This document shows, piece by piece, positions 14,995 to 17,352 of a stretch of 17,352 bases of DNA (within the stretch, counting starts at the first letter, position 1; the number at the start of each line of letters is the position of its first letter). Source of the DNA: Desulfobulbaceae bacterium (GTDB taxonomy: Bacteria; Desulfobacterota; Desulfobulbia; Desulfobulbales; Desulfocapsaceae); NCBI GenBank assembly GCA_031256095.1, contig JAIRRG010000018.1:1-17352 (forward strand), read 5' to 3'. The notes below the pieces were generated by a model. That model saw only the letters and a list, made by a program, of their open reading frames with translations. It made no database searches and was not told the DNA's origin. The position numbers and the translations under genes are program-made.

Positions 14995-15735
14995 ATGCTT
15001 GAATTTGCGGGGAAAAAAGCGATTGTCACGGGCGCGACGCGGGGCATTGGCCGCGCCGTGGCTGAGGCTTTGCTGGCACAAGGCGCCACCGTGTACGGCC
15101 TCTACGGCGGCGATGAAAAATCGGCGGCTGAATTGAGACAGGAAATGGCTGACTTCGGCCCATCCTTGCGTCTGAGCCGACTCGATGTCAGCGACTACCA
15201 GGCGGCGGCTACATTTTTTGCCGCTTTCGAGGAAGAATTCGATACTCTCGACATCCTCGTCAATAACGCCGGGATTCGCCGTGACGCCGTCCTGGCCATG
15301 ATGAAAGAGGAAGACTGGCGTCGGGTCATCGACGTCAACCTGACCGGTGGATTTGTCATGTCACGGCTGGCCTTGCCCTTGATGCTGAAACAAAAATATG
15401 GCCGCGTTATCTTCATTACTTCACCGATGGGGCGTATGGGTTTTCCCGGCCAGGCCAACTATGCCGCTTCGAAAGCCGGGCAGGTGGCCATGACGCGTTC
15501 GCTGTGCCAGGAAGTTGGCAAACGAAAAATAACCGTCAACTGTGTGTCGCCGGGTTTCATCGATACCGCTTTCATCGGTGACCTGAGTGGGGCCCAGGTC
15601 AAGGAGTACAAAAAAATGGTGCCCGCTGGCCGTTTCGGCACGCCGCAAGAAGTCGCTCAGGCTGTGTTGTTTCTCGCCAGTGGTGACGCTGCCTACATCA
15701 ACGGCGCGGTACTGGAAATAACGGGGGGCTTATGA
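14995..15735 (+). CDS. fabG: 3-oxoacyl-ACP reductase (FabG-type SDR)
   Basis: A short-chain dehydrogenase of 246 residues, probably reducing 3-oxoacyl-ACP to the (3R)-hydroxy form with NADPH. It has the cofactor loop TGATRGIG at 12-19, the NNAG motif near 90-93, and the catalytic residues N115, S143, Y156 and K160 (YAASK), plus the SPGFIDT segment and GAVLEITGG end typical of FabG. The start at 14995 follows a modest AAGCGGAAA leader; the frame is open further upstream into the cytochrome gene, but homology begins here. The downstream dehydratase gene overlaps its stop (ATGA), pointing to joint work on an acyl chain. Whether this is the housekeeping FabG is uncertain, since no ketosynthase, acyl carrier protein or fabD is nearby. 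Confidence 0.9.
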   Translation: MLEFAGKKAIVTGATRGIGRAVAEALLAQGATVYGLYGGDEKSAAELRQEMADFGPSLRLSRLDVSDYQAAATFFAAFEEEFDTLDILVNNAGIRRDAVLAMMKEEDWRRVIDVNLTGGFVMSRLALPLMLKQKYGRVIFITSPMGRMGFPGQANYAASKAGQVAMTRSLCQEVGKRKITVNCVSPGFIDTAFIGDLSGAQVKEYKKMVPAGRFGTPQEVAQAVLFLASGDAAYINGAVLEITGGL

Positions 15736-16169
15736 CGGCAAATCGAGAAATCTTCGCCCATCTGCCGCATCGCCCGCCCTTTCTGTTTGTTGATGAAATC
15801 ACTGGGCGCGCAGAAAACGCCATCCGCACGGCTGTCACCTTTTCGCCGGAGTGGCCAATTTTTTCCGGCCATTACCCTGGGCACCCCGTGGTGCCAGGAG
15901 TTATTCTTTGCGAGGCAATTTTTCAGAGTGGTGCCTTGTTAATCGCTGAACTGACCGCGGCAACGCCGAACGGTCAGGCGCCGGGTCTGCCGGTGCTTGC
16001 CCGTATTTTTGCCGCCAAATTCAAACGCCAGGTTTTGCCTGGCGACCGGCTGGAAATGGAGACAAGCCTGACTGAGCGAATGGCTTCAGCTTGGCTGATG
16101 AAGGGAATAGGTAGGGTGGCCGACAAGGTGGCGGTGCAGGTGGAATTTTCTTGCGTGTTCACCTCATGA
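15732..16169 (+). CDS. 3-hydroxyacyl-ACP dehydratase, FabZ-like
   Basis: A 145-residue hot-dog-fold protein that should dehydrate 3-hydroxyacyl-ACP to the trans-2-enoyl form. The N-terminal LPHRPPFLFVDEI segment, catalytic H47 in FSGHYPGHPVVPG and catalytic E61 (CEAIFQSGA) match FabZ. It differs from textbook FabZ in the SGHYPGHPVVPG wording and in EAIFQ rather than EAMAQ, so it may be a specialised paralogue. It begins within the fabG stop codon (ATGA overlap) and is surely co-translated with it. Together they perform two consecutive steps of an elongation cycle. Confidence 0.88.
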   Translation: MTANREIFAHLPHRPPFLFVDEITGRAENAIRTAVTFSPEWPIFSGHYPGHPVVPGVILCEAIFQSGALLIAELTAATPNGQAPGLPVLARIFAAKFKRQVLPGDRLEMETSLTERMASAWLMKGIGRVADKVAVQVEFSCVFTS

Positions 16170-16245
16170 TTTGCCGATGCCGCCAGGTCATAGCCCAATT
16201 TTTCCCTTGACAAGCGGCCAGCGGGCGGCAAGATGACGGCGCCCC

Positions 16246-16273
16246 TTGTATTTTACGTGAAAGCGGGTATTAT
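16246..16273 (+). promoter_or_regulatory. Candidate promoter for the tolQ-tolR pair
   Basis: TTGTAT (16246-16251) and TATTAT (16268-16273) are separated by 16 bp, matching sigma-70 elements at 4 and 5 of 6 positions. A perfect TTGACA lies further upstream at 16207-16212 but has no good -10 at the right distance. A start near 16280 would fit either tolQ start, leaving a leader of about 17 nt for ATG 16297 or about 70 nt for GTG 16351. Confidence 0.4.
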
Positions 16274-16350
16274 ACCGCCCCGTTTTTCATGGCTGTATGT
16301 TTTTCACCCAACAAATTTCACCTATTTCCACTATCCCGTTCGAGGACGCT

Positions 16351-17049
16351 GTGCAATTTTCCATCACCACCATGATTATGCACGCTGGCCCGGTTGGTCA
16401 GCTTGTGATGCTTGCCCTGCTGTGCTTTTCCATCGCCTCCTGGGCCATTGTGATCCGAAAAATTCTTCTCTACCGCAAGGTAAGAAAACAGCGAGACGAA
16501 TTCCTCGAAGCCTTTTGGGCCTCCTCCAACCTCAGCGAGGCGCGCAAGTCCGCCGATGAATTTGACTTTAGCCCGGAAGCCTCAGTTTTTATTTCCGGTT
16601 TCGCCGAGCTCCAGAAAATTAACAAGATCCGCGCCAAGAAAGAAAAAGACGGAGCGGAAACCCTCGACATGCAATTGGCGACCATGGATAACCTGAAGCG
16701 GGCGGTGCGCAAGGCCGAGGCCCAGGTCATCGGCGAACTGGGCTCGTCACTGCCTTTTCTCGCCACCACCGGCAGCGCCACGCCTTTTGTCGGCCTGTTC
16801 GGCACCGTCTGGGGCATCATGGCCTCGTTTCATGACATCGGCCAGCGCGGTTCCGCCTCACTGACCGTTGTCGCCCCTGGCATCTCCGAGGCGCTGGTCG
16901 CCACCGCCACTGGCTTGGCTGTCGCCATCCCCGCGGTTATTTTCTACAACTATTTTTCTAACCGCCTGGAAGAGATCAACAGCGAGGTGCGCAATTTCAG
17001 CACCGATTTCCTCAATTTGGTTGAACGCGATTTCTTGAGCCGGGTTTGA
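16351..17049 (+). CDS. tolQ: TolQ/ExbB-type proton channel protein
   Basis: A MotA/TolQ/ExbB family inner-membrane protein, which with TolR/ExbD uses the proton motive force to energise TolA or TonB. I prefer GTG 16351: GAGG at 16342-16345 is 5 nt upstream and the protein is then 232 residues, close to Escherichia TolQ. ATG 16297, in the same frame, would add 18 residues but has no ribosome site. Three membrane segments are visible: about 14-36, 126-150 (LPFLATTGSATPFVGLFGTVWGI) and 170-192 (EALVATATGLAVAIPAVIFY), with the channel-lining Thr residues in LFGTVWG and ATATGLA. It carries no N-terminal extension of the periplasmic ExbB type. Whether it serves Tol-Pal or TonB depends on the genes beyond the window; the wording is closer to TolQ. 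Confidence 0.9.
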   Translation: MQFSITTMIMHAGPVGQLVMLALLCFSIASWAIVIRKILLYRKVRKQRDEFLEAFWASSNLSEARKSADEFDFSPEASVFISGFAELQKINKIRAKKEKDGAETLDMQLATMDNLKRAVRKAEAQVIGELGSSLPFLATTGSATPFVGLFGTVWGIMASFHDIGQRGSASLTVVAPGISEALVATATGLAVAIPAVIFYNYFSNRLEEINSEVRNFSTDFLNLVERDFLSRV

Positions 17050-17071
17050 AACCTCCTAAGGCGGAATTGCC

Positions 17072-17352
17072 ATGTCGATGACGCAAGCAAAGAGCGGCAA
17101 GAAACGCCTGGTCTCGGAGATCAATGTAACGCCGCTCGTCGATGTCATGCTGGTGCTGTTGATTATTTTCATGGTCACGGCGCCGATGATGACCCAGGGC
17201 ATTGATCTCGACCTGCAGCATGAAGTCACCAATATTCCAAAAGAACAAAAAGATAAGCCGCTTGTTATCGCCATCAGCCAGGATGGCCAGAATAGCCAGC
17301 AGATTACGCTGAACGGAGACAAGATGAGCCGTGATCAGCTCATGCAGAAACT
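17072..17352 (+). CDS. tolR: TolR/ExbD family protein, 5' part (cut by the right edge)
   Basis: The frame opens at ATG 17072 and runs off the window after 93 codons. It has a basic cytoplasmic N-terminus, the diagnostic SEINVTPLVDVMLVLLIIFMV membrane segment with the essential proton-carrying aspartate D24, then the start of the periplasmic domain (IDLDLQHEV, a link, then LVIAISQDG and a LNGDKMSRDQL stretch). AAGGCGGAA lies before the start; ATG 17078 is a possible alternative. The gene follows tolQ by 22 nt and forms with it the stator-like proton channel. tolA, tolB and pal would be expected next if it is the Tol system. Confidence 0.92.
   Translation, partial: MSMTQAKSGKKRLVSEINVTPLVDVMLVLLIIFMVTAPMMTQGIDLDLQHEVTNIPKEQKDKPLVIAISQDGQNSQQITLNGDKMSRDQLMQK

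Noticed and set aside
1..17352. CRISPR arrays, rRNA, tRNA, insertion sequences or prophage genes
   Set aside because: No regularly spaced short repeats, transposase-like proteins, phage proteins or recognisable RNA genes were seen on either strand.

Overview
The window joins two kinds of DNA. Positions 1 to about 1945 are visibly AT-rich and hold the 3' end of one small gene and one complete radical SAM gene. Each gene is followed, 21 nt after its stop, by a GC-rich imperfect hairpin; the two hairpins align without gaps over 127 nt. The order gene, then structured element, repeated in the same orientation, is that of an integron gene-cassette array, and I read the hairpins as attC-like sites. 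No integrase gene or attI lies in the window; they would be expected to the left. A species-specific dispersed repeat, or a metagenome assembly join at the repeat, remain alternatives.

From hisD (1984) to the right edge the DNA is GC-rich and densely packed with core genes of a diderm, LPS-bearing bacterium. Gene content (lptA-lptB-rpoN, a Tol/Exb pair, glutamine-dependent NAD synthetase, a membrane-anchored c-type cytochrome with about 12 hemes) suggests Desulfobacterota (former Deltaproteobacteria). This is inference from family resemblance, not a placement.

Layout: (a) 1-1983, cassette-like region; (b) hisD-rsmG, then recA, all on +; (c) an unrecognised conserved-type protein (5331-6410), possibly a later arrival; (d) argB-argD on the minus strand, coupled by a 1-base stop/start overlap; (e) a compact divergent promoter region (8638-8715) feeding argB leftwards and lptA-lptB-rpoN-nadE-cytochrome rightwards, with very short gaps or overlaps; (f) fabG and a FabZ-like dehydratase, translationally coupled; (g) a promoter followed by tolQ/exbB and the start of tolR/exbD, cut by the window edge.

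Functionally, the core part covers histidine and arginine synthesis, rRNA methylation, recombination and repair, LPS transport to the outer membrane, sigma-54, NAD synthesis, periplasmic electron transfer, acyl-chain reduction and dehydration, and proton-motive-force transduction to the envelope. The parts most worth a second look are the cassette-like region with its cobalamin-type radical SAM cargo ending about 40 bp from hisD, the multiheme cytochrome coupled to nadE, and the unknown protein after recA.
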